NCBI GenBank assembly: GCA_002284615.2
Contig: MU069464.1
Coordinates: 96,354 to 112,761 of the forward strand
Source of the DNA: Dunaliella salina
Taxonomy: Eukaryota; Chlorophyta; Chlorophyceae; Chlamydomonadales; Dunaliellaceae
DNA length: 16,408 bases
Direction: 5' to 3'
Numbering within the stretch: position 1 is the stretch's first letter; each line of letters begins with the position of its first letter. Shown here one piece after another: positions 9,477 through 16,408 of this stretch. Position numbers and translations under genes: made by a program. Below the pieces are notes generated by a model, which saw nothing but the letters and a program-made list of their open reading frames with translations, made no database searches and was not told the DNA's origin.

Positions 9477-9559
9477 TCAGAACACCTGGGTTGCAGACAT
9501 GAAGGGGGACATCATCTTGCACAAGGGGCAAAGTACTCTTGCTGCTGTGTTTGAAGCAC
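9477..9559 (-). CDS. Monooxygenase terminal exon E9
   Basis: Encodes G-ASNTAARVLCPLCKMMSPFM then SATQVF and a TGA stop at 9477-9479. The acceptor is ACTGTCTTTTAG. With the alternative E8 donor the other frame stays open to a stop at 9328, giving a longer, charged C-terminus, so the true end is not settled. Confidence 0.6.
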
Positions 9560-12500
9560 CTAAAAGACAGTTCATATAACAGACTTAGCATGTAGTTAAC
9601 ATCATTCTTTCTATCATTATTATCATCATCATTATCATCATCATCATCATTCTTATAGTCATTAATATCACCATCATCATTATCAATATCATCATAACTA
9701 TCATTACCATAGCAAATGGAAAGTGAGATCATGGTCGCTTATTGACAATCTATACAAAGAAGTAATGCCTCACAGAGGATGAAAATACACTTTTGTTTAC
9801 CGCTGCGCTTATGAGGCTCATAGTGTGCACAGCATGTTGATTCTTGCTTTGTCCACTTAGGAAAGTCTTCCATCAAAATGAGATGCTGCATGCCTCAAAC
9901 GGCGAGAAGTCCTGTAAGTTACTTCTCAGACGACAGTGCATTCCCTAATTCAACATGTACTATTTGGTAGCTGGCCTCTGCACCTCAATCACCTGGTCAT
10001 TGTAGCGTGGAAAACACACCTGCAGCAAGCATGAACCTTGAAAAGCCGGTTAGGAAACCTGTCAGTCCTTTGCTCGTAGGGGCCTTGGGGCCAACAGGGT
10101 AAAAGTCTCTTGCGTAGAGGTCCTGTGGATGAGACGAGAAAAAGGAAAAAAGTAAAGACCACATAGGCAGGGAAGACCCATCCCACATCAATTAAGGAAA
10201 AGGACATATTTTGGCCCGAAGAGCTGTGTGTACCTCTCACCAGTGGAGCTGTTTGTGTTGACACAGCATGTGTTCTTTCATGAAGAATTTCTCATTTGCC
10301 TTTTCTAGTCTTTGTCTATTCTTATTTACGAAAAGGAGATGCAAAAAAGGAGATAAAGCCAAGTTCCTTTTGTATGTCACCTTTTCCTTAATTAATGTAG
10401 AAGGAAGTTCATCTGTACACCTAGCCTTTTTTCCTTTCTAGAGCCACGTAGGTAGTTAAAAGACTCCGTACCAAGCAAGCAAAAAGAGACACAGTGTGGC
10501 TCCAAAAACTGCGAGTACCCCTCTCCAAAAAAACAGCAAATACAAGTGCACCTGGGAGGTTTTTGTGACGGAAGTGTTCTCACCATTAGCAAAAACTTCA
10601 TATGCTCAGGCAGGTTATGCTTTGGCACTGCCCAAAAATGCTCTAAATGTGCAGAGGATGGCAGCAAGGTAAAAGTGTGCATCAATTTCAAATAAAAGCC
10701 ATTTAGGAATGTCGGGGCTGTCAGGAAGAAGGGGGTGGGGGGCTCCTTGGCATGGAGCAATACCTGTGTGTAGTCCAGAAAGCCCCTTGAAACAGCAACG
10801 CCGGTTGTGGTGCTTGCCCCTTGTGCCAGAGTTAGCTGTAAGAAGAGGAAAGTTTAAACAAGTCCTGTCAATTGTTCCTTTTGGCACAGCAGAGTGGGAG
10901 GAGATGAAGCTATGAGCTTATTTGGTACAACAATCATAAGGCTTCAACGGAAGCTTCCCGCCCTCTGGAAAGACAAGCTCGTTTAGGTGTACTAGTCCAG
11001 TAGGCATCAGATCTTTCAAGAGTATGGACAGTTTATGCTAAAACAGGAGCGAGTAACAGACAGCCTACCTGTTGAGAAGCTGGACCTTTCATAGATACCA
11101 GACCTCATTGCAGTTCTTACCTGCATGGCAAACCTCCACCTTGGACGCCTGGCAATATCATACCTGGAAATGAACAGTGCGTAAACATGATTGTTATAAG
11201 CAGTGCCAAAAAATTATGAAGAAGATGGATTTGGAATGTGAACAAGTAGGGCCGCTTGAGCCACCCCTTGGGAGCGCAATTACACACTTTCAAGGCAAGC
11301 ACCTGCCATCAGATAGTGTTTTTATTCAAAGCTGACGCTCCAAGGGCTGTGCAAGACAGGTCATCGAAGGACGATCGGCTACACGTGGAAGGCTATTTGA
11401 AATTTTTGTTCAAACTTTGAAAGACTGCATGTCCGAAGGTGTTTACTGGCTTTCACTCCGCTACAGGAAGCCACATGTGATCTCAAAATCAACAAATCAA
11501 CCTGAATGACTGCAATTGTCAACAAACTGTTGCAGTCCCTCACACAGGAAGCCTTGTTCCCCCCCCGCCCCTCCCCCTCCCCCTTCCTCTCCCCCCTCCC
11601 TGGCATTCCATATTTGCATGCAATGAGCAGAGTGATCTGGACACGTCAAAAGCCTTCTCACCTTCTCAGAGCTTCCTTGCAGATCCCATATTCCTGGAAG
11701 TAACGTGTGAGTGGACATGATGGGGAGAGGCTTCAAGTAATGAGTGAGTGGGCATGATGGGGAGAGGCTTCAAGAGGGTGGAAACGTGCATTCTAGCTGC
11801 AAAGTTCAAGATTACCAGCATGTTGTCGAGTTCTGGGGCCATGAACATGTTTCTGCTAATTTGCCGCCATCTTTTTGTTGATGTCGAGTGTATGCATTTT
11901 CTTGGGACAAAAAGTGTGAATTTGTGAGAAACACCACTGGCAGGAACTCAAGCATCAACAAATAAAGAAGGATAAGGTGTACAGACCTTGAGAAATAGGA
12001 CCTAAGATTTACATTGAAGACCCTAAAATAAATGAGAACTCACCTGAACATAGGCAGCAAGCTCTGCAGCATCTTCCAGTGCCATGTTGCAATCTTGGCC
12101 AGTTGGACTGCACAGCACAGATGCAGGTTAAGAATGAACGTCCAGCCAAAACTGCTATCAAGTCAGAATTAGCTCACGATTATCACATCCAGCTTCATTG
12201 CGTGAAGCAGGTGCACTGTGGAGGAAAGAGAAAAAACTATGTCTTTGCTGGATACAGCCAGCATGCATCAATTGCATTAATTTAAGACCCCACAGTCAGT
12301 GCTGACACTAACAGTGAGTCTTATCAACAGCGCATAGATAATCCTGTTGAAGGAGAACAAGCTGGGCCAAACATGGTTCGTCCTGCAATGACTGACTGTC
12401 AGTCTGTTTGGCTGGAGGCCTTTCTGTTCTTGTAACCTTTACACCACTGCAATGCCATTAAAGTTTTTTTTGGGACAGTGACTCAAGAAAGCAGTGAGTT

Positions 12501-15500
12501 CCCAGGAGGGCTTCTGATTTTCATGAAGACAAGTAACGCGAAGAAGAAGCAAAAAGGAGAGGGAGGCACATGCAAGAAACCACCAAAGAAGAAGAGGCCC
12601 AAGCTCCTACACAGAAACAAAGGCTCCTTAGGTCTCAGGAGGCAAGGGAGGAAGGCATGGTTCAATCAAGGAGCCCAGGAAAGGAAGAAAAGAAAAGAAA
12701 ACTACACAGGTAGAGAAGCTCTCCCTACATCAATAAAGGAAAAGGGGCCACGTTGGTGCACAGACCGTGTGACCACACGGTCTGTGCGGCCCCCCCCCAC
12801 CACGAGTTGGTGCACAGACTGAGTGAACTATGGCAGGCAGAGAAGGAAGACAGGTTCAGCAGCCAGAGAGTAAGATGAAAGCCGAAAGATTGGAGTTCCA
12901 GACCTTCAATCACAAGCAGAGTAAGGCAAAGGAGGAAGGCACAGCTGAATCAGGGAGCCTAAGAACTAAGTTGCAGCTGCCATCTGAAGCAGCTTTCAAA
13001 AGGGTAGCCCTAAGCCAACAACTTTCTTAAGGGGGAATGCCGCCCTCGGCAAGCTAGGAAGTTAACAAAGTGATCTCATTTGGGAAGGCCAACAAAGCAC
13101 TTGCCACATGGCCTTCCCAAATGGGATCGCCTTGATATTGCAATCACAACCTGCATGCTGCTAACATGAAACAGAGTAAGGAAAATTAACATGACGGACC
13201 ACCTCACTTGCTGCAACAGCACAGTCGGTCATGATTATCAATTTTTTAATTACTTGTACACAGGCTTGCAGAAAAAGTAATGAGTCTAAATACCATTCTC
13301 CTGGGTGTTTGTGGGACATGCTGTGTTTGACACTCTCTGCATGAATTCGTTGGGCGACAAGACCTTGGTCTTCAAAGTCTCAGACGACTTCAACTTGCAT
13401 GCAAATTCTGTGCTAGTTCTGTCCTGTGCACTCACAAAGTCAATTCCAAAGCGATACCCACATGCAGGTTGCAACTCCAGGTCTGCTAAACCCCTTTTAA
13501 ATTCTCAACTGTCATTTTTTCCAAATTCTGGCAAGATAATTAACGACTCTTTGATCCCATCATGGCATGCTTCTTGTTTTCATTTTTGGTCTAGAAAGCG
13601 TTTCCACTCCCTATACATCAGCTTATACAATTTTCTTTCAGATTGTTTGCAGCCTTCTTACTTTGATGAGGTCTCAAGCAGAAAACCTAACAACTCGTTG
13701 GGCTGAACCTAGGTTATGCATCAAAGGAAGAGCACACAGGCATATTCTACAATCATCTGGGCTTGGTGAGGCCTCTAAATTTGTTAGGGGTTCTTCCCTT
13801 AATGCACGTGGCCTTTGGCTTGCGTAGAATTCTCTTTTCTTTTCATTTCGTTTCATCTGGTAGCTGACCAGCGGCAAAGGAGTGAGAGGAGGGAGTCCAT
13901 CTTTTGTCCAGACTTGGGGGACTTTTCCTCTGTGCAAGGAGCCAACATTGGACAATGATTTCTGCCCGTTCTCTCCCTACCAGTTCAAAAGAGCTGAACT
14001 TTTCTTACAGGCCTGATAAAAGATTCAACCTAAATCATGTTACAACAACTTTTCCTGCTAAATTCGCAACAGGTATCACCGCATAAGAAAGCACCACTGT
14101 GAACAGGATTAGCTTGCTAAGTATCGGAGGGGACCTCATTAGCTTTGTTTCTAGCTCCTTCTCCTGGGCTAGCTGTGTCTTTTGTATGTTTAGAGGGCCT
14201 CTTGGTGAGACCTCTAGCTTTCCAGTTAAGGTTACTCCCCTTGATGCAAGTGGCCTCTGGCCTGCGTAGACTTCTCTTTTCTTACCGGAGGGGATGCGCA
14301 GCTTCTCCAAGGATAGCAACTCGGCCCTTGCCCATACTAGACGGCATCTCTGCAGGGCTGCACAAGAAGAAATCAACATTTGTTTGTAAGTTCTAATTTT
14401 CCTGAACAAGTCGACTGAGCAGCATTTCAAAATTCCTCTCTCAGAGAAGAAGCAAATTGTCTGTGACAATCCAAACAACTTGCGCATGTGCTCATTTTAT
14501 AATGTTAAGAGCAAGCTCGGCCTTTTCATGGAATTGAAACAGGAGGGGAAGATACATCATGCTTGAACCCTCATACTGTAGTATGTTCCACGCAAATGCA
14601 CAGGCCTGAGCCAAGGATGGATGAGGTGACTTCAAGGGTCTGAGACCCAAACCCACCTCCGGATATATACACCACTTTCTAAGACCGCATCAGGTGGGGC
14701 GTAGCGTATCATCTGGTCCACTGCTCGAGGGTATCCTTTGAAGAGAGCGGCTAGTGTCTGCTGGCAATGTCAAAGAGGGAAGGCAAAAAAGTACAACAAA
14801 GGCGTCGTGAAGTGGAGAAAAAAGGGCGCCTGTACAACATCCACAAAATGCCTTCTGGACCTGTGAAGATGTTGCATTACGTCTGAAGTAAAATGAAAAA
14901 AAATTGTTGCCGAGGTCAAGCATTTACATATCATGCTGTTCCATTCCAGGTATCATGATCGCTTCATAAGCTGCAACTTATGAACCTTGCATCTTCAAAT
15001 CCATCCTCAGCTGACACCTGATGTAGGTTGTGGTAGCTGCACAAGTGAGATAATATTGTAGTGCCTGTGCTCACTGCTGCTGCATAAGCAATGTCATAGT
15101 GATCTAGGTGCTTGTGCTCTCACTGCTCTGCAAAAGCAATGATCTAGGTGCTTGTACTCACTGCTGCTGCACAAGCAATGTCATAGTGATCTAGGTGCTC
15201 GTGCTCTCACTGCTGCTGCTCAAGCAATATGATAGTGGCCTAGGTGCTTGTGCAAACTGCTACTGCTTCATAGTGATCTATGTGCTTGTGCTCACTGCTG
15301 CTGTACAAGCATCATCATAGGTGCTTGTGCTCACTGCTGCTGCACAAGCATTGTCGTAGCGATCTAGGTGCTTGTGCTCACTGCTGCTGCACAAGCAATG
15401 TCATAGCGATCTAGGCGCTCATGCTCACTGCTACTGCACAAGCAATGTCATATTGATCTAGGTGTTTGTGCTCACTGCTGCTGCACAAGCAATGTCAAGG

Positions 15501-16086
15501 TGGTCTAGGTGCTCGTGCACACTGCTGCTGCACAAGCAATGTCATAGTGGTCTAGGCGCTCTTGCTCACTGCTGCTGCACAGGCAATGCCATAGCGATCT
15601 AGGTGCTTGTGCTCATTGCTGCTGCACAAGCAATATCATAGTGGTCTAGGTGCTTGTGCTCTCTGCTGCTGCATGAGCAATGTCATATTGATCTAGGTGT
15701 TTATGCTCACTGCTACTGCACAAGCAATGTCATAGTGGTCTAGGTGCTTGTGCACACTCCTGCTGCACAAGCAATGTCATAGTGGTCTAAGCGCTCGTGC
15801 TCACTGCTGCTGCACAAGCAATGCCATAGCGATCTAGGTGCTTGTGTTCACTGCTGCTGCTCAAGCAATATCATAGTGGTCTAAGTGCTTGTGCTCGCTG
15901 CTGCAGGCTGCGCGTCAGTTCCATCGCTTGCTCATACTGGTAATTTCATACTGCACAAGCAATTTCATAGTGATCTAGGTGCCTGTCTGTGCTCACTGCA
16001 GCAGGCTGCACGTCCGTTCCTTCACCCCGCTCATAATCCTCAGGCAGCACGCGGGACAAGGACTCATCAAACTTGAAGCCAGCCGC
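9477..16086 (-). CDS. FAD-dependent monooxygenase, C-terminal half (nine exons; 5' part beyond window)
   Basis: Joined exons (minus strand): 16086-15997, 14760-14657, 14357-14286, 12107-12044, 11693-11662, 11163-11121, 10835-10764, 10122-10020, 9559-9477. They total 663 bases, 220 residues plus TGA, all phases agreeing. The protein shows LAALFKGYPRAVDQMIRYAP, the FAD-binding signature GKGRVAILGEAAHPLR joined to PTGQDCNMALEDAAEL, then EALRRYDIARRPRWRF. That is the hallmark of the PHBH-type flavin monooxygenase superfamily (zeaxanthin epoxidase, salicylate hydroxylase and similar), which use FAD, NAD(P)H and O2 to hydroxylate or epoxidise a substrate. The usual GDAAH is GEAAH here. The N-terminal GxGxxG dinucleotide-binding half must lie beyond position 16408. 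Substrate, compartment and exact subfamily cannot be told. The signature exons are sure; E1, E7 and E9 rest on splice-phase fit. Confidence 0.85.
9601..9711. repeat. Imperfect (ATC/ATT)n microsatellite
   Basis: A run of TATCATTATTATCATCATC-type trinucleotides lies in the intron just upstream of E9. The D/N-rich minus-strand frame through it is an artefact. Confidence 0.9.
10020..10122 (-). CDS. Monooxygenase exon E8
   Basis: Encodes DLYARDFYPVGPKAPTSKGL, then TGFLTGFSRFMLAA. The acceptor is TCATCCACAG and the donor GTGTGT. The pyrimidine tract before it is the tail of a SINE-like repeat. A second donor at 10036 (CAAG|GTTCAT) would also keep a frame open into E9. Confidence 0.75.
10125..10204 (-). 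mobile_element. SINE-like repeat tail directly upstream of exon E8
   Basis: Minus strand: TCCTTTTCCTTAATTGATGT, GGGATGGGTCTTCCCTGCC, TATGTGGTC, then TTTACTTTTTTCCTTTTTCTC. This is the family-2 3' end, and its T/C tail runs to within about 12 bases of the E8 acceptor. Confidence 0.75.
10379..10441 (+). mobile_element. SINE-like repeat, family 2, 3' end
   Basis: ACCTTTTCCTTAATTAATGT, AGAAGGAAGTTCATCTGTAC, ACCTAGC and a TTTTTTCCTTTC tail match the other copies. It is antisense to the gene, in the intron between E7 and E8. Confidence 0.7.
10764..10835 (-). CDS. Monooxygenase exon E7
   Basis: Encodes LTLAQGASTTTGVAVSRGFL then DYTQ, in phase 0-0. The acceptor has a strong tract (TTTCCTCTTCTTACAG). 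The donor GTATTG is weaker. Assignment rests on phase and splice signals. Confidence 0.7.
11121..11163 (-). CDS. Monooxygenase exon E6
   Basis: Encodes YDIARRPRWRFAMQ after completing an R codon. The acceptor is GTTCATTTCCAG and the donor GTAAGA. The Y-(D/E)-x-x-R-x-x-R pattern is typical of the region after the ED motif. Confidence 0.88.
11559..11600 (-). other. G-run tract (G-quadruplex candidate) in an intron
   Basis: On the coding (minus) strand it contains at least four runs of four or more G separated by 1-4 bases, between E5 and E6. The plus strand is the matching C/T tract. Confidence 0.6.
11662..11693 (-). CDS. Monooxygenase exon E5 (32-bp small exon)
   Basis: Encodes EYGICKEALR and two bases of the next codon. 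The acceptor is GTTACTTCCAG and the donor GTGAGA. It supplies the helix before the Y-x-x-x-R-x-x-R segment. Confidence 0.85.
11707..11774. repeat. 37-bp tandem duplication in an intron
   Basis: GTGAGTGGRCATGATGGGGA followed by GAGGCTTCAAG occurs at 11707 and 11744. It ends about 13 bp upstream of the E5 acceptor in gene orientation. Confidence 0.9.
12044..12107 (-). CDS. Monooxygenase exon E4 (PTGQ..NMALEDA motif)
   Basis: Encodes PTGQDCNMALEDAAELAAYV plus Q after completing the R codon. The acceptor is TGCTGTGCAG and the donor GTGAGT. The phase fit with E3 across a 2.2-kb intron and the continuous family motif make this exon certain. Confidence 0.93.
12676..12923 (-). mobile_element. SINE-like repeat, family 2, full-length candidate with long flanking direct repeats
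   Basis: The minus strand starts TACTCTGCTTGTGATTGAAG, contains GGTCTGGAACTCCAATC, two CAGTCTGTGCACCAAC-like boxes and CCCCTTTTCCTTTATTGATG, and ends TTTTCTTTTCTTTTC. 36-bp direct repeats abut both ends (12640-12675 and 12924-12959; 30 of 36 identical). It is in the large intron between E3 and E4. The plus-strand frame rich in K at 12478-12822 runs partly through it and is not a gene. Confidence 0.75.
12758..12787. repeat. Near-perfect palindrome
   Basis: GCACAGACCGTGTG, a 2-base centre, then CACACGGTCTGTGC. The arms are 14 bp with no mismatch. A third, direct copy of the box (GCACAGACTGAGTG) lies about 50 bp to the right. Confidence 0.95.
13072..13128. repeat. Foldback hairpin, 20-bp arms
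   Basis: GATCTCATTTGGGAAGGCCA (13072-13091) pairs with TGGCCTTCCCAAATGGGATC (13109-13128) with one mismatch (G-U in RNA) across a 17-base loop. A few more base pairs extend the stem outward. Confidence 0.93.
13761..13852 (+). mobile_element. 5'-truncated retroelement tail with target-site duplication
   Basis: It starts GCTTGGTGAGGCCTC, carries GGGGTTCTTCCCTTAATGCA, CGTGGCCTTTGGCTTGCGTA and a TCTCTTTTCTTTTC tail. The direct repeat TCATCTGG flanks it at 13753-13760 and 13853-13860. It is antisense to the gene, in the E3-E4 intron. Confidence 0.8.
14134..14282 (+). mobile_element. Retroelement tail inserted at the E3 splice donor
   Basis: The insert carries GCTAGCTGTGTCTTTTGTAT, GGCCTCTTGGTGAGACCTC, GTGGCCTCTGGCCTGCGTAG and ACTTCTCTTTTCT. 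Flanking repeats TATCGGAGGGGA (14122-14133) and TACCGGAGGGGA (14283-14294) differ at one base. The right copy contains the last nine bases of E3 and the first bases of its donor. Confidence 0.88.
14286..14357 (-). CDS. Monooxygenase exon E3 (GEAAH motif)
   Basis: Encodes PAEMPSSMGKGRVAILGEAA followed by HPL, and the split codon for R. The acceptor is TTCTTGTGCAG and the donor GTAAGA. The donor lies inside a target-site duplication of a retroelement tail. Confidence 0.92.
14657..14760 (-). CDS. Monooxygenase exon E2
   Basis: Encodes QTLAALFKGYPRAVDQMIRY, then APPDAVLESGVYIR. The acceptor is GACATTGCCAG and the donor GTGGGT. It ends in phase 2. An alternative donor 14 bases earlier (GTGTAT) would pair with a later acceptor of E3, but the chosen pair keeps the longer, family-like stretch leading into the GxGRV motif. 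Confidence 0.8.
15060..15996. repeat. 47-bp minisatellite, about 20 units, filling the intron after E1
   Basis: The core plus-strand unit runs CACTGCTGCTGCACAAGCAA, TGTCATAGTGATCTAGG, TGCTTGTGCT. The period is exactly 47 from about 15327 to 15894 and less regular at both ends. Each good unit holds a 9-bp inverted repeat (TGCTTGTGC and GCACAAGCA, 11-base spacer). On the gene's strand each unit contains TTGCTTGTGCAG and CAGCA|GTGAGC, acceptor-like and donor-like words. Confidence 0.95.
15997..16086 (-). CDS. Monooxygenase exon E1 (first visible)
   Basis: Encodes AAGFKFDESLSRVLPEDYER and ten further residues in phase 0-0. The acceptor is TTTCCCTCAG and the donor GTGAGC. The frame stays open upstream of the chosen acceptor, so an earlier acceptor (for example near 16138) is possible. 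The donor opens directly into the 47-bp minisatellite. Confidence 0.65.
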
Positions 16087-16144
16087 CTGAGGGAAACCAG
16101 TGGGATGGAAGAGGAGTAAATTTGTGCCTGATGCTATCAGAGAA

Positions 16145-16205
16145 AACCCTAAGAAAGAGAAGGAACACCTAGGCAGGCCAAAAGCCATGTGCATTAACAA
16201 AAGGT
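16145..16205 (-). mobile_element. Degenerate retroelement tail upstream of E1
   Basis: Minus strand: TTTTGTTAATGCACATGGCT, TTTGGCCTGCCTAGG, then a TTCCTTCTCTTTCTT end. It matches the family tail (TTAATGCACGTGGCCTCTGGCC) and lies in the intron before E1. Confidence 0.7.
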
Positions 16206-16408
16206 GACAGCCCTCGTGTAGCCCAGTGGGTGGCAATGACGATGCATCACTTTTTGCTCCCCTTCTTGACCATTCTTGACCATTGGTGTAGGGAGCAACT
16301 TACCACCTAGACTGCTCTCACTTTCTGGAAATCCGTGCAAAGACAAGTGATGATCTGAAGGGCCCATCACGACCACACACACAAATACACACATTCACAC
16401 CCACACCC

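Noticed and set aside
9328..9732. 134-codon minus-strand frame as a separate gene
   Set aside because: Its N-terminal D/N-rich part is the ATC microsatellite, and its C-terminal part overlaps monooxygenase exon E9; kept only as an alternative C-terminus.
10550..10720. Possible extra exon between E7 and E8 (AGCATTTTTGGG..., or the frame with LPEHMKFLLM)
   Set aside because: In the phase required by E7 it meets a stop; the frames that stay open do not fit E7 or E8, whereas E7 joins E8 directly in phase.
12478..12822. K/R-rich 114-codon plus-strand frame
   Set aside because: Runs into a SINE-like repeat on the opposite strand and lies in an intron; composition is from its A/G-rich tail.
16300..16375. 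Possible upstream exon ending at a strong GTAAGT donor
   Set aside because: Its open frame would end in phase 1 while E1 starts in phase 0, and no family motif is visible, so I did not add it.
16350..16408. TG/CA-rich right edge as telomeric or origin sequence
   Set aside because: It is an ordinary (CA)n-like microsatellite cut by the window edge.

Overview
The window looks like nuclear DNA of an intron-rich eukaryote. It has GT..AG introns of about 170 to 2,200 bp, about 45% GC by eye, many degenerate 5'-truncated retroelement tails, microsatellites and minisatellites. The retroelement protein, which ends in N-P-P-D-P-H, resembles repeats I associate with green plants and possibly ferns. 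That assignment comes from memory and is tentative. No bacterial-type operon, CRISPR array, rRNA or tRNA was found.

Left part (1 to about 9,300): mostly dead mobile-element sequence. Positions 1-2690 (minus) hold a heavily mutated retroelement ORF. In protein order it shows a methyltransferase-like C-x-P-P segment, an RNase H domain, a CPLC zinc finger and a possible PD-(D/E)xK nuclease end. It is interrupted by a 111-bp duplication and by a nested 90-bp retroelement tail with a target-site duplication. A second copy of the same ORF's C-terminus lies in opposite orientation at about 4130-4865, followed by further tail copies to 5285. Between and after these are a 390-bp TGRY tetranucleotide array (2828-3215), tandem duplications (7442-7593, 7898-8302, 8517-8706), a hairpin (6797-6846), and several copies of a second, SINE-like repeat ending in TTTCTTTTC.

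Right part (about 9,477-16,086, minus): one host gene, the 3' half of a FAD-dependent monooxygenase (PHBH / zeaxanthin-epoxidase-like fold). I joined nine exons (663 coding bases including stop, 220 residues). Every GT..AG junction agrees in phase and no internal stop remains. The signature GKGRVAILGEAAHPLR | PTGQDCNMALEDAAEL spans an intron. The N-terminal GxGxxG half lies beyond the right edge of the window.

The introns are where mobile DNA and the gene meet. A retroelement tail inserted exactly at the splice donor of exon 3 and duplicated it. A SINE-like tail forms the pyrimidine tract in front of exon 8. About 20 copies of a 47-bp minisatellite, each carrying a donor-like CAGCA|GTGAGC, start right at the donor of the first visible exon. 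Exons are numbered within this window only (E1 = first visible, E9 = last).
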